Source: Mnemiopsis leidyi (taxonomy: Eukaryota; Ctenophora; Tentaculata; Lobata; Bolinopsidae). Taken from it: 52,084 bases of DNA. The notes under the pieces are model-generated. The model ran no database searches, was not told the origin of the DNA, and worked only from the letters and a program-made list of their open reading frames with translations. The stretch's first letter is position 1. Each line of letters begins with the position of its first letter. Location: NCBI GenBank assembly GCA_000226015.1, contig JH152989.1:71604-123687 (forward strand). The letters are read 5' to 3'. Both the position numbers and the translations under genes were made by a program. Shown here piece by piece: positions 12,595 to 25,288 of this stretch.

Positions 12595-15500
12595 TGTTTT
12601 CTTCTCGTCCAGCTAATACATTAGGAACTATAGGGCTGTGATTCCTGAATAGGCAAATTGCTTACCGCTAATCCATGCTGAACAGAACACAATTAAAAAC
12701 CAAACGACCATTTCCAGTTCAACAGTGTACAACTAAAATAGAAAATTAATCGATTAATCCACACGATTTTGACGAAAATAGAGTGATTCAATGGAAGATA
12801 TAGATTAAAGATACATGCCGCCCACGAAAAAGCAAGCAACGTCAAGAACCATGAAATTTCCAGCTCCCTTTCAACAGTTAACTTATCGAAGCATCAAATT
12901 ACATTTATAGAAAGTTTTACATGGAAAAACAGGAATTACGGCTCTTGGCTTTAAATATTAAGAGCTTGAGAGCCAGAACTGACTGCTTGAAACAATCTCG
13001 CGGTGGAAAAATTTCTGGATATCAAATTTGAAATTCTATGTGATTTTCTCTTCCATCGCTCTCATTCCTTTTGTACCGAACATATCGGTTGTCTTTTTCT
13101 GACATGCACAATCACAGCTGACAATGGAAAATAGAAATGACACGGTTTACTCTAGATCAGACTCTAATTCTGTATTCTATGAGAGCTAATATTACTTTTT
13201 AAAACGGAGCTTCCAAGTTATGAAGGAATCGCAGCAATAAAGGAATCGCTCGCCCAAATAATGTAAAACCAGTGCGCATGCCAAACTAGCACTTTTGGCG
13301 CAGAAGGTTTCTGTCCATCTTTTCTATTTTTTATCTAAGAGCTATGTCTGTCATTTATAATAGGTCACGGCTCCCCGATGAGCTGCAAATTGAACACAAT
13401 CTTCATATTATATGGCACAAAACCTGTTTTTAGTTTCTATCTCTTTCTGTTTCGACGCAAGTTCCTCCTCCAATTTGCACACTATTTTTGGTCCTTTAAG
13501 GACCTCGGGTATTGGTTGGATACCACAACTCATGTCGTCAAGATATAGGAGGGGCAATATTTTTGAACCCGGGTAAAAATTTGACGAAAAATGGACTGAG
13601 CACGGTCTCGTGGATGTCCAAAAATTTCTAGGTCTTTTTTTGGGGTGATGCGTTTTAAGGATTTAGAATTATAGTCCTCAAATCAGTTCATTTTGAGACA
13701 TTACGTCATTACGACTAGGACTTACAATTAAAAACGTCACGTGCGACAGTCTATTTCAACTCTCAAAGTTTAAAAACGACCATGTAGTTTTAGAGATCAC
13801 TTAGTGCACCGAGGAAGTCTAAGAATATTGGTTCAAATACGCCTGTTTGTCTGTTGTACCATAGCATAGGTCGACTCTCAAACGACCGCTCGATCATCTT
13901 AAGAGTCTGCATTAATAGCGCCAAGTTACGAGTACTGTAGTACGCTGAAGCCTGAAGGTTGCAAAGCAACTCTAGATGTAGTTTTCGAGGTTACTAAGGA
14001 TACCAGAAAACTCCTTGAAACTTTACTTAAACACGTCTGTTGTTAAATACGTCTGTTGTTATATTACAAATCTTGAAATTTACGAAAGTGGTTAAGATCA
14101 AGATCTGCTTTAGTGTTTTTCATATATAGCTTTTTAACATATAATATAGCTTTTTCAACCATCTTACCTTCGCAGTGAGAAGTGTGATCGTGGTGTCGTG
14201 GTCAAATATAAAGTTGTTGAAATAGTACAGTTAAATTTACCACTGCGTTTCCCTTGTTACAAGATTAACGTCCTCACTCGTCCTATTCATCACAAATTTA
14301 GCAGGTGGTCCCCGCCCTATTTTGATCAGATTTTCACATATTAAATTTGTCAATTTAATCAAACATAAGCTGATTTAAAATTAACCTGCTGTGAATTTCC
14401 ACGTGACGTTTTCAGGGGATTTTATTGAGGGCCTTTAAATTCAAGATTTCTTAAAATTAAATTGTATCATCAATCAAAGCGCGACCGTATCGTCTTTTTC
14501 TTTCCTCGAACAAGCTCATTTCAAAAATTAATTAGGACAGCGGCATAAGGCCGTTACGGTGTCGGAGATCTCAAGCCAGCCTTTATATGCTTGGCCGCTT
14601 GAACAGTGACATTTTCATTAATTCTTTGACTGTAGCGCTTTAGGAATATTACGTAGTATTAGGTACAATAAGTATAACAAGTAGGTCAGTATTTCACCAG
14701 ACCAGTATCAAGCCAGTTTCACGCTGACACATATATGTCCTTATACGACATGATTTGAAATTATTTCTAGGACAAATACCGAAATAAAGCAATTTTTAGC
14801 ACCACGGTTAGGAGCACTGCAATTTTTAGCCCCTGCTTCTAACAATTCTCGATCTTCACATAATTTTCAGAGGCTAAAGTAGGGGAACTATTACTAAGGA
14901 AAAGAGTGGAGAAAGAAGGCGATGATTTAGGGATTTGATGAGTTTGACAGTGTGTAGATGGATGGGTAAGGAGAAAGATCTAAAAGTTTTCGAGGCCGGG
15001 GCCTGACGAAAGAATAAGGGGGGGGGGATAGTATGGGGTGCGGAAAAACGAAGTTAGGGTCTGACTTCTAAGGAAATCAAAGGTTTAAGAATGTTGTGAA
15101 TTAGGTATGAAGACTGTGAAGTGTGAGGCAATTCACGGTCCATGTAAGCACCGTGAGGCGTGAAGGGCAAATTATTGGGAATAGGGGAGCGAGGACTGAG
15201 GAGTGTGGCTTTCCGACAAGGAGTGGGAAAATCAAAAAATTTGGAGGTGAATTGAGTATAACTGACAGAGTTCTAAAAATTTAGAAGACTGCGGAGCGGT
15301 AAGGGCGCGAAAAATTGGTGAGCGAAAAAGTTTTATTGAACATTGGGCGAGTTGCCGAGTTCTGTCAAATTGTGTAGGTAGAGTCCATACTAAGACAGCT
15401 AGACAGTGACAAGTTATGAAGTGAGCTCACGTCTAACAACAAACGTTGGGAGTTTTTTAATTCTTTTTTTGTCCGAAGTCTTAAATCTCCCTAAATTATC

Positions 15501-16419
15501 CGTTGTGATTGTATTTGTAAATGCTTCGATATAACCAACAACTTCTATTAGTTTCTTAGGTTTAAACATGATTTACAGTTGCAACGCTTTTATTTTAAGC
15601 GACGGCGGCCACGTGGTCAATTCGATTGCGCGAAATTTACCAGATTTCGATCTATGCAGAAATTATAAAAATGTTTGTTTTGGTTTGATTAAAGTGGTAC
15701 AGGTTAGACAAATCAACATTTTTAAGGTTTAGAATATGAACCCACAATATGAATGGCAAAAACTGTTAACGTAGGTTTTCTGCATGGTTATGGGCTTTTA
15801 AAATTAGCAGTCCACACCGATTAACACCAGTTGATAACGGCGGCTGCGTGGCTGAGAAACGATCGGACGCGGCGGTTAGCAGATCTGATGATCTAAGATA
15901 TGTATTTACATTACTGCCATCCGGTAATCAGCAAAATCCTTACATTAAAATGACTCAGATCATGATCACTTTAGCTATATCAAACTGCTGGAAATAAGCG
16001 GCTGTAGCCTGTAGCCTGCAGGTTCTAGTCCTATTAATAAACCATGGAAACATTCACATGTGTAGCTCAATTCTTAGTTCTATAGATCTCCTCCCTGACT
16101 ATCCATCCATGGATGGATCTATGTATGATGTGATCGATGATGTACTTAAGATCCCTGATGATCACCCTGTAAGCTAGAATACACGGAGCCAAGTTGTCGG
16201 CCACTGGTTATTGACAAATAAGAATTAGTTGTTTATCGAATTTTTATATCTGTCTCGTGAGGAATATGCGAACTTTTCCGAAAACTGCTTTCTATTAGCT
16301 CTATCATTATAGCATCAGCCAGACTTCGATTAAGGATAAGTCTTGAAAACTTGCACATGCTTTTATATCCAAAACACCTAATTTATGAATCTAGGTAAAT
16401 CATCAACAATTTAGGGCAG
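12595..16419. other. Noncoding stretch upstream of the carotenoid oxygenase
   Basis: Probable intron of the surrounding plus-strand gene, if its 5' and 3' exon sets are one gene. It contains a G/A-rich stretch at about 14870-15380 with a ten-base G run near 15020. A frame at 13430-13540 is coiled-coil-like on the minus strand but equally open on the plus strand. A 36-codon plus frame at 12919-13029 has no supporting context. Nothing here is called as a gene. Confidence 0.4.
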
Positions 16420-18081
16420 ATGAAAATGACAAAGATTCTGTGGCACATTAGCCTACTTCTGGTTTTCCTCCCTCCAAATTTGGCGTCCCGTCTATCCGGC
16501 ATGTTTGTGTCTGTGTCTGAGGAGTATCAAAATATAAAACTGACCCGTACTAATGGAACAGATCCACTTTCCTGGATGCAAGGCCATCTGTACAGAGTCG
16601 GGCCGGGAATTTTACAGCATGGAACATACAGGGTCAGTAACGTGATGGATGGCTTGGCAAAGGTTCATGGATGGAAATTCAATGGGGGTGGAGATGTGCA
16701 GTATACAGCAAAGATGGTTAAGACCAAGATTTACAACAGAACGATGGAAGAGGGAAGCATCACAGCATTCTCCATGATGGGAAAACCTGAGCCTGAGTTT
16801 AAGAAATGGTGGGAAATGAGCTTGGAGCACGCCAATCTATTAATGCATATATTGCTAGGAAAAGACTACTCAGACAACACAAACATCGCTGTATGGGACC
16901 TTGACATGGGTCAGAGCGTGACCCTCACTACTGAGTCCTTTAACACGCACCAAGTTGTTCCTGACACTCTCAACTACCAACGGCCCTATAAGCTTCCAGG
17001 AAGCGAATTTTCAATTTATGAAGTTTCGGAAATGTCACTCTTCTCCGCTGCCCACTTTTCAAAACATCCTGATGATGGAACAAGTTTTAATTACGTGGCA
17101 AAGATGACAGCCAGTTGGTATGCACCTTGGAGATTCAATGAGGCTAGATATGAATTTTTCCAGTATATCCCTCTAGCAGACGGAACAATAAATAAACGCA
17201 AGGTAGCATCAATCGAAACAAGTAAAGATGACATGAGGATAATCCATCAGTTTGCCATAACAGAAAACTTTCTGGTGGTGCCTAGGTGGAACTACAAAGT
17301 TAACATAGACACAAGCTTGTTTTCGCTTTTTGAATCATTGTCAAAGATGGCATGCATGTGTGATGTCTTTACTTTTGAGTACAACAAGACTGCCTACGTG
17401 GACATCATGAACATTAAAACCGGAGACATCGTCCATTTTGAGCTGCCAATCCAAAAGGCAGTACATGGAATTAATGCATTTGAGAGAACAAACTCAGATG
17501 GTCATTTGGAGATCGTCATGGACTTCCCTTGTGCGACCGATGTAAGAGCCTTAGATCTCAACAAGCATTGCCTGTTTGACCTTTACGACTTAACAATCTT
17601 GGAAAATCCGGATTATCTCTATCAAGAAATACCTTGGGACACTACCATACGGAGATTTGTGTTCAACATGAACACAAAGGGTAAGCCCAAAATTGAACCT
17701 TTCCCCCAGTCCTGGCGTCCACAAGACTCCCTAATAGAATTCCCATTCATCAATAAAGATTACAACGGGAAACCCTACTGCTATGCCTACTTCCAACAGT
17801 GGCACTTCAAAACAGAAGATATGGACCTGATGAAGTATAACATGTGTACAAAACAAGCAATAACTTGGCACGAGGCCAACAAACACGTCCTCGAACCTGT
17901 GTTTGTTCCACACCCTGAAAAGAGAGGGGAAGACGATGGGGTGATTGTTGCTCAGGTGTACGACTCCAAAAGTGGGGAAAGTGAACTTTGTGTGTGGGAT
18001 GCGAAAGACCTGAGACTGCTGGCGAGATATGATAACCAAGTCCGAGTTCCTTACACAGTGCATGGAGACTGGTTTGATTAG
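16420..18081 (+). CDS. Carotenoid cleavage oxygenase / RPE65-BCO family protein, single exon, with signal peptide
   Basis: A complete 553-residue frame. Family members are Fe(II) enzymes that cleave polyene double bonds of carotenoids or isomerise retinyl esters. The four iron-ligand histidines are placed by motif at H212 (SAAHF), H276 (RIIHQF), H349 (VHGIN, the family FHxxN motif) and H548 (YTVHGDW near the C-terminus). The second-shell glutamates fit E172 (TTES), E440 (IEFPFIN) and E492 (LEPVFVPHP). Length and spacing match the seven-bladed propeller enzymes. Oddities: residues 1-23 form a hydrophobic signal peptide, unusual for a cytosolic or peripheral-membrane family; the PDPCK motif typical of BCO/RPE65 is absent near residue 125; and there are no introns, unlike most animal relatives. 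NxT/NxS sites fit secretion. All catalytic residues are present, so activity is likely; the substrate is unknown. It lies on the same strand between exon sets of another gene, which suggests a nested retrocopy. Confidence 0.93.
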   Translation: MKMTKILWHISLLLVFLPPNLASRLSGMFVSVSEEYQNIKLTRTNGTDPLSWMQGHLYRVGPGILQHGTYRVSNVMDGLAKVHGWKFNGGGDVQYTAKMVKTKIYNRTMEEGSITAFSMMGKPEPEFKKWWEMSLEHANLLMHILLGKDYSDNTNIAVWDLDMGQSVTLTTESFNTHQVVPDTLNYQRPYKLPGSEFSIYEVSEMSLFSAAHFSKHPDDGTSFNYVAKMTASWYAPWRFNEARYEFFQYIPLADGTINKRKVASIETSKDDMRIIHQFAITENFLVVPRWNYKVNIDTSLFSLFESLSKMACMCDVFTFEYNKTAYVDIMNIKTGDIVHFELPIQKAVHGINAFERTNSDGHLEIVMDFPCATDVRALDLNKHCLFDLYDLTILENPDYLYQEIPWDTTIRRFVFNMNTKGKPKIEPFPQSWRPQDSLIEFPFINKDYNGKPYCYAYFQQWHFKTEDMDLMKYNMCTKQAITWHEANKHVLEPVFVPHPEKRGEDDGVIVAQVYDSKSGESELCVWDAKDLRLLARYDNQVRVPYTVHGDWFD

Positions 18082-19282
18082 GATCTGCTACTCTGGAAAG
18101 TGACGGTGATGGACGTGCATACCAGGATGCGAATCATTAAGATGTAGTTGCTAAAAAACCTCAGAATTCTCGGGAGTAGTCGTTAATTTTTATTATCAAG
18201 TGACAGCGCTTTTTATAAATTGACTGGTGACTGGTCATCAGGTAATATCTGGCTGATCCTCACAGCCATTGGTTAATTGCCGTCACATGATGAACAAATT
18301 TTCCGACTTCTTTCCAAGAATTCTGACTTCCACTAACAGATTATCTATTTTTTTCGTGAACAAATCAACAAATCGTTTAATTTTACAAGGTTTTCCAGCA
18401 TTGCGCGGCATATCCTCAATTCTGTTCTTTGATTTAACACTTTTATCACGACAAAGCAACAATTTGGCTCCTACTTAATCATTCGCCAGCGCAATCGAAC
18501 TTTTTGGCTCTCACTCCCCTACTGAAAAGTAAAGATAATTTCAGTGGCACTGAGAAGGATGGCTACTGCGGTTCAACTTATATCAAATTGAGTCGCTGAC
18601 CACTGCAGAGTTGATGATCCTTCTTACACTTTTCATGGTAAAAGTTTACTTCAATAAGACCATTGGCCAGCTCAGGACTAAAAAACTGCCATTTTTGAAT
18701 TTTATAACCTGACACGTGCGTATAAGCACTTTTTGAAACAGGCAAATCAGACATATAGACCATGATTTTTGTCATTTTTTGGTCTTTCACGACTTTAATT
18801 TCGATTTTTTTTTCACGTGGTACTGTTCATCTACAATTTTAAAGATAATTAAGAGTAATTGGCAAAACCTAATAACCTAATAAACTGGTCCGTGGAAAGT
18901 AAAGATGAAGGCTTGATCCGTACCATATAATGTGTATTGCGTTAATTTTTTTTAAATCTGCAATGGGGCCTTGTGAATCATAAATAGCAAAACTAGCTAC
19001 CAATCGATATATGCAAGCACGAATGGGGACGTCTAGAAAAATGGACGTCTGAAAAAATTGCTGCATCTAAGCGCTAGTGGGCTAGATTGACAAATTTTTG
19101 GGGGCTTTCTAAGATCCACAAAACATATTTATGTTGACAGCTGTTGAGAAACGATTGTACATTGTCACAAAATGATTAAAACGTCCTCCAACAATTTACC
19201 GATTTTGGTGTATGATTTGGTTTTTTCGATGAGTACCCCCAATGAAGAAAAACAAATTTAATCAACGACCTACATATTTCAG
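18082..19282. other. 3' flank of the carotenoid oxygenase, probable intron of host gene
   Basis: No AATAAA close to the stop codon and no coding exon recognised. Short frames at 18269-18478 and 18578-18790 are AT-rich and lack splice context. A good acceptor (TATTTCAG) ends the stretch at 19282. Confidence 0.4.
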
Positions 19283-21093
19283 ACAAGAAACCATCGCTAA
19301 GTCTAACTGATGTCAAACTGTGTGACTATCAAGATCTGACAAAGCTCGGAAAGAATCTTCCTTCTCTATCACAAACAATACTGAAGTACGATCCTACAGA
19401 GTCAGCTTCCACCGAACAGGTCAGGGTGTTGAACAATTTAAGGTGGGGGGCAAATTTACATTTTTGAAATGTTCACGGTAGATATGCATAAATCCATATT
19501 CTCATTTCGTGGGCAATCGACTCATAATTTTCGCAAATTTACAAAAAATTGTTCAACTATCCCTCTCAGAACCATATCCCACATGGCCTCCAGCCACGAA
19601 TCCAGCTGAAGCAACAAAAGAAGTGCAGGAAAGTGAGCGTCCCCTACGTGGACCACCTCACCCAGCACCTTACCGAACTCAGAGCTCATAGCATCTGCAC
19701 GATTATCGAGCCCCGGGACCCTAAAACCTTCCGTATCAGCAACACTTCCACCTCGTGCAGCGAGCAAAGTACCGGCTCTCCTCACAAGCTTGACCTGCCT
19801 GTGCGGGAACAAGTCCCTCCCCAACACTCCAAGAGCAAGACGGCTGCAGACACGATCAAGTCCTGTACCATCGAGCAGCAGAAGGAGAAACTGTCGGAGT
19901 ACTTGTCAGGGGTGGAAATGAGAAGGCAGAGCAGCAGAGCCTCGTTCTTGTATCCCAAGAAGGAGAAGTCCTTGTATAGCACTGGGAGTGTCGGTACTAA
20001 GAAACTTGGGGAGGGGGTTGCCACGGTAACGTTCTTGCTCACAACTTTGTTCTTGATCTTTCAATTGAACTCTTAGATACACGGCCATTCAATCGTTTAC
20101 TTTCACAGTTTACTCTCTAGCTACCACGTCTAATTAAGTTGATAGTCATCTCGTCAGACTGGTCACCTTCTTCATCTGACTATACACATCTGAATATTGT
20201 ACTTCAGGGAGCGACCAAATGCACCGTTCTGCAGAGCAAGCAAGATCAGCGCAGATCCGCGGTAAGCCCCCGGAACCACCGTCTAGACCACGAGTGTATG
20301 CCGAGCACCGGGGACCAAGAACAAGTCAGATCCAGCAAGACTTATTACAGGAACTCCAAGCAGTCCAGCATCATGTGGCAACAACCAATGAGCTACGACA
20401 TTGGTCAGTGTTTGTAGCAGGTTTATTTTCATTGACGCCTTGAAAGTTTGGATATCATGTCTAAGTTCTTTTGTGATAAAATTTCAGAATACGTCAAAGA
20501 AATGTTGAAATGAATGAATGATCCTCTTAGAAACAAAGCAAAATAGCAATATTTTATAAGCACTCCACGTCTACACGACAAGAATTTACTCCACGTCTAC
20601 ACGACAAGAATTTACTCCAAATCGACTGTTCGCCAATATTCCACTATAATCATCCTTGTCAGGTTCCAACAACAAGATACATTTGCCTGACATCCAAGCG
20701 GTGGTGAAGATAACAGAGAAAGCGATGAAAGAAGCCTTCATGTCACCCTTCCCAGAACACCAACCTCCAGTCCCTCCCCCCGACAAGATTCCCCTCCCTG
20801 CCGCCCCCTCCATGCACCTTTACAACTATCAACGTCTGGTTGATCTCTGCAGGGACAAAACCAATAGCAGCGACATAAACCTAGCAAAGGAGCTGGCTAA
20901 ATTGAGCGGCAAATCGGGAAAGTCGAACTCTGCCGCCGTGAAAAACACGGCAAATTCCGGACCCTCGAACAGGGCAAACTGTATCTACTGTCAGTTGGTG
21001 ATGAGACGGTTGGACTTGTATCAGTCAGCCCAGTTCGGGGTAACTAGTGAAAGAATGTTAATCTATAAACGCATGCAAAAACAGACTAACTAG
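19283..21093 (+). CDS. Unrecognised basic, Pro/Ser-rich protein, last four exons
   Basis: Exons 19283-19418, 19570-20025, 20208-20403 and 20663-21093 join in phase (0, 0, then 1) through CAG acceptors and GTCAGG, GTAACG and GTCAGT donors. The first begins in phase 1, so at least one upstream exon exists. About 405 residues are visible, with no membrane segment. The second exon is rich in Lys/Ser/Gln (HLTQHLTELRAHSICTI; EMRRQSSRASFLYPKKEKS). The last contains an amphipathic helix (IQAVVKITEKAMKEAF), a proline stretch (PEHQPPVPPPDKIPLPAAP), a Lys/Ser/Asn-rich part and a terminal CxxC segment (ANCIYCQLVMRRLDLYQS). It looks like an intrinsically disordered intracellular protein with short conserved modules. 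I do not recognise the family. A polyadenylation signal lies 12 nt after the stop. Confidence 0.75.
20562..20613. repeat. 26-bp direct duplication in an intron
   Basis: ACTCCACGTCTACACGACAA plus six bases occurs twice in tandem, with a partial third start (ACTCCAAATCG) after it, 50 bp before the last exon of the surrounding gene. Confidence 0.93.
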
Positions 21094-21104
21094 TTTTTAG
21101 TTCA

Positions 21105-21110
21105 AATAAA
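21105..21110 (+). terminator. Polyadenylation signal AATAAA
   Basis: A canonical AATAAA lies 12 nt after the TAG stop of the gene ending at 21093 and is followed by T-rich and GT-containing sequence. This fits a very short 3' UTR. Confidence 0.6.
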
Positions 21111-21648
21111 TTTTAGTTATTTTGTTTAACTTAACTAAATTGAGGGCCATGTTTTTAATATCTTTATCCGTTTAAGTCTTGTCATTATCGTAATAAATAT
21201 CATTATTTATTATAATTATAGTGGCGAGGCTAATCAGTGTGATTGTGTGCAATTAAAGTTAGATGACTGTAAATTGCTGTAATTTCGAGAAATTGGGATG
21301 GTAAAGTTTAACATTCTAATTGATGTTATTTTAATGTAACTTGTACAAAATTTTAATGGAAATCAAAGAATCAATTGTTTCGGTTGGCAACCAAATTTAA
21401 TCAACAGAATTAAATTAATTTGCGAATTGTAGACTTATAATTGCGTCTTTTATTTTCTACGCCAAAATATATATGGTGTGGAATAATATGTAAGTAATTT
21501 CTGTTAATACAAAGCAATCATTAGTCTAAAAAAGGTTTCAGGATTTTTAAAAAAAGTATCTTGGGGGTAGAGTTACTGTAATTTCTTGATACGTTTCGCC
21601 CGTTCATCAAAAGGAATGGACAGCAACTTCAATAAGGAAACTCTAAGG

Positions 21649-21837
21649 ACCAAGAAGGGAGGAGGGAGTGCATTGAGAACGGACGATCAGGGAATGGAGA
21701 GGTATAACAAATATCAAGAAGGGAATAGGGAATAGGGTAGAGGAAAGAAGAAAGAGGGAAAGAAGAAATAGGAGAGAGAAAAAGAAGATTGGAAGTCAGA
21801 AGAGGGTAGAGAGATGAAGGAAGAGAAAGGAGGAAGG
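21649..21837 (+). other. Polypurine tract
   Basis: About 190 bases almost wholly A and G on the plus strand, with GGGAATAGGG and AAGAAAGAGGG repeats. Such homopurine runs can form triplex DNA or mark the degenerate end of an old repeat. The pyrimidine complement reads open on the minus strand but is compositional and not a gene. Confidence 0.7.
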
Positions 21838-24800
21838 CCCCAACATTTCTTATAATTTGCAAGTATTGATCAGAAACTCCCTTATTGGTATGACCGGAAA
21901 ACATCTTAACTTTGATACTGTTACTTTGTAGCCACGTATCAAGGAAATGCTTTTAAGTTTTAAGTGTTCAGTTGAAACAATAGAAGCCAAGAAGGGACCT
22001 CCCGATTGGTCCGGAGTTATGCTATAATAGTAAAGTGCTCACCAACAGTATCATTGAACAATAGCAGTTGATGTACAGTGGAGTGGAGCAAGATTTAACC
22101 TCAGTAACAGTTGTCTTGTTTATTTGCGATGGATTTGGCGGGAACCTCCTTATGCGGTACATGAAAATCCGCCTATTATTAATTCGAATATTCGCGTGAA
22201 TGTGATCATCTTCTATGTTGTTAACAATTCTTCAAAAAGTCCAGTCTTTGTCAAAAATCGATGTCTTCCGGAAAATTTTGCCAAGGCTGAAGACTGGCAT
22301 TACAATGGCATATAACCGTCTGTCGTTTAATTTACAGTTGCCATACACTCACGTGGCAATCGTCTTGATAAGATAATTTTCTAATTTGTATTATGTCCAA
22401 TACCGGGCTGAGCTGTCGCGAAAAGTTTTGATGAAGCGGAAAATACCTAAATTTCAGCTAGGAGAAAATCAATGCTTTCACAACCATAAAAAGTCACGCA
22501 CATTTTATTGATTTACTGTGATCGAATTCTTCGATTTTGAAGAGAGTCTGATTGGAGGACTGAGGACAACAGATTACTGACTTGAGCATACTACTACTAT
22601 AGGGTAAAATTGGGTTTCTCGAAGGAGACCACAACATTACTAGCACTGAATGAACATTTTCCCAAAGCAGTCAGACAAACGATGGATTGTGGGGAAATTC
22701 AAATTATATCTTTGACATCAGGAGGTAGAGCACTATCGTAATTGACATCATCAGCACCTTGCTATATTAGTATATGTTGCTATATTAAAAATCAGCACCT
22801 ATTTAAAATATAGCAACATTACCAGCACTAGGAAGCGTAAATGCCAAATTCATTCATTCAAAATTGAAACAAAATTTATGCTCATTTCGATCAATTTATT
22901 TTGTATTTCTTTAATTCTAAAGGAAATTCATGTAGCTGAAATTCTGAATATTAGAATTTGCGGATTTGGAAAGTCTGCATGTCTATTTTTACGTCAGGAC
23001 TCAGGGTCAGTAATTCTTGGATTACAATGAACATTTTTACTTTGAGTTTAAAAGATTGTACAACAATCGCTGGTTTTAAGGACTTGAAAAGCTCAAAGTT
23101 TAACATTTCATAATTACATTTTATACACTGATGATCTGTTCCCGGCGTCTCTAAAGATCATACCGGACAGTCCCAACCGACAGACTGTAACTGACAGAAT
23201 AATGACAGATGACTGAGTCGAGGGATTGAGATTGAGGGGGAGAGGGTTTGTGGAAATGTTGTACAACGTGTGTGTACGTGCAAAACTTTGGTTTTGTCTC
23301 CCAACCTAACACCCTGTGGCTGAGCAATAAAATCCATTGGACGCCAAAAAACCCCGTTTTCGGTATTTCGCCCTTCACTGTTACACCATAAACCGGTTAA
23401 TGTTAATATCTTCAATTTGCCATATATCAATAACCTGAATTAGGTTCCAGTTTAAACAGAACAGATTCTATTTCTGACAACTTGATGATTGTTATATACC
23501 ATCAAGGAGCTTAGGGCTGTAAGGTTTGCCGTCCATAGCAGTACTTTAACTTTAAGATAAGTTTAACTAGTCCAATTGTATTGATGTATGGCGGATCAAC
23601 AAATATGAACTTGTTAAGCCTCGAAAAATGTCTGTCTTGGAACCATAATAAATTCAAATTCTAAGCTGCTAAGTGCTGAGCGATATCTTTGATTGAGCAT
23701 TAATGATTGTCCTTGAATAATGAATATATTCTGTCGATAGATTGTCCCGAATTCATTGGGGCTATTGCAACTCTAATAAAACGATTATCGACTAAATATT
23801 AGTATTTAGACTTCATGAAGCAGCATTAAAATTACCATTGTCCGTTCTCATAATGATTTTTCACCACCTCCGTTTTCTGCAATTTTATACTCCAAACTTC
23901 TGCAAAAGGCAAACGACCTTTAATCCAAAAACTCAACTAAGAATACATGATCTTGAAGTCCGTGCTGATATCCGCGCTTGTATCCACACAAATTACTAAA
24001 AAAACCCAAGTTCCAGACTAAATCATACCGGGGAGGTCCCGACCCCGGCACACGCCACACCGCACAGTCGTAAGAGCAAACTGTGCCTTGATCAGGTATC
24101 ACGCGGTCTTGCAGTGTCGCATTACAAAATTCTTCAACTCAAATATTCTGTTTTTCGTCATTTTAGGTGTTGTTGCTTTTGACTGAAGCAAAATGCATTT
24201 TTGGAAGGGTTCCATCCGTTTAACGAAGCCAATTTCTTTAATATGAAACTTTTGCGTACAAATGATACCAACAGCTTCGTTGTTACAGCTTCATGTCTTA
24301 AACCTACTACCTTAATCCTTTAATCACTGAAAATCAGCGTCCCCGCCAAGATATTCCGGCTACTTGAGTCACTGACACCTTAGCACCAATTGACGTAGTT
24401 TGTGTACCCTGTTAGATAAGGAATTCCGTCATTCCAGCATTCCTGGAGTGGAGATGTCTCCAGCACTTTTGGAGACTGATAATATTGAGATCAATGTACC
24501 TTGTAGACTGTGTTAAACTGTTATGTCCGGTATTTTTGAAACCGAATTTTCCTCTTTTTCTGAGACTTGCTTTTTGAACCTCTTACGTTTGCTCTTACGT
24601 TTGGTAACTTAAGTATTTTATTATTATTCGCATTTTGCATTTATAGATAGATCAGAAGTCATATCGTTCCAACAATAAAATAACAAATTTCTAAATTTGG
24701 TTGCAGTTGCTGAAATGCTAAATTTACCATCGTCTTGATTAAACATAAGGTTGGAATTAAACGGGATTTTCGACGATTAAATTTCAAACGATAGCCGATG

Positions 24801-25085
24801 TTAGGTCGGCCATACGTTAGCCCTAAATTCTCTGATTAGATACTTAAACTTCGATTCCCAACTTATGAATTAATTAATTAAGTGCTTAATCGAGTATCAG
24901 AGTCATTTTGGCTTCAGAAGCTGATAAGATTTAGTGGCAATTATACATATCACATTACTTGCTTAATCGCGAAATGGTGATGTGTTAACAAAAATGGACA
25001 ATAGATTCTGCTGATCCATGATCGAAGGTTTCCAACATCCATCACAACTAGACGTTGAAACTTGAATGTACACTATGGAGGACCT
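21838..25085. other. Gene-poor intergenic stretch
   Basis: AT-rich sequence with no exon I can support. Frames at 22124-22315, 23151-23430 and 23920-24102 have no splice context. A short GC hairpin (CCGGGG...CCCCGG) lies near 24030. Near 22740-22830 the phrase about a TATAGCAACATT core appears in both orientations, a small inverted repeat. Confidence 0.4.
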
Positions 25086-25089
25086 CAAC

Positions 25090-25288
<199 letters not shown>

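Noticed and set aside
12919-13029. Plus frame MEKQELRLLALNIKSLRART resembling the start of a LINE endonuclease
   Set aside because: Only 36 codons, no further endonuclease motifs follow; likely chance.
13430-13540. Minus-strand coiled-coil-like segment (KLEEELASKQKEIETKN)
   Set aside because: The plus strand is equally open, the donor is weak and no in-phase partner exon was found.
17731-18063. A 110-codon minus frame opposite the carotenoid oxygenase
   Set aside because: Shadow of a conserved coding region on the plus strand.
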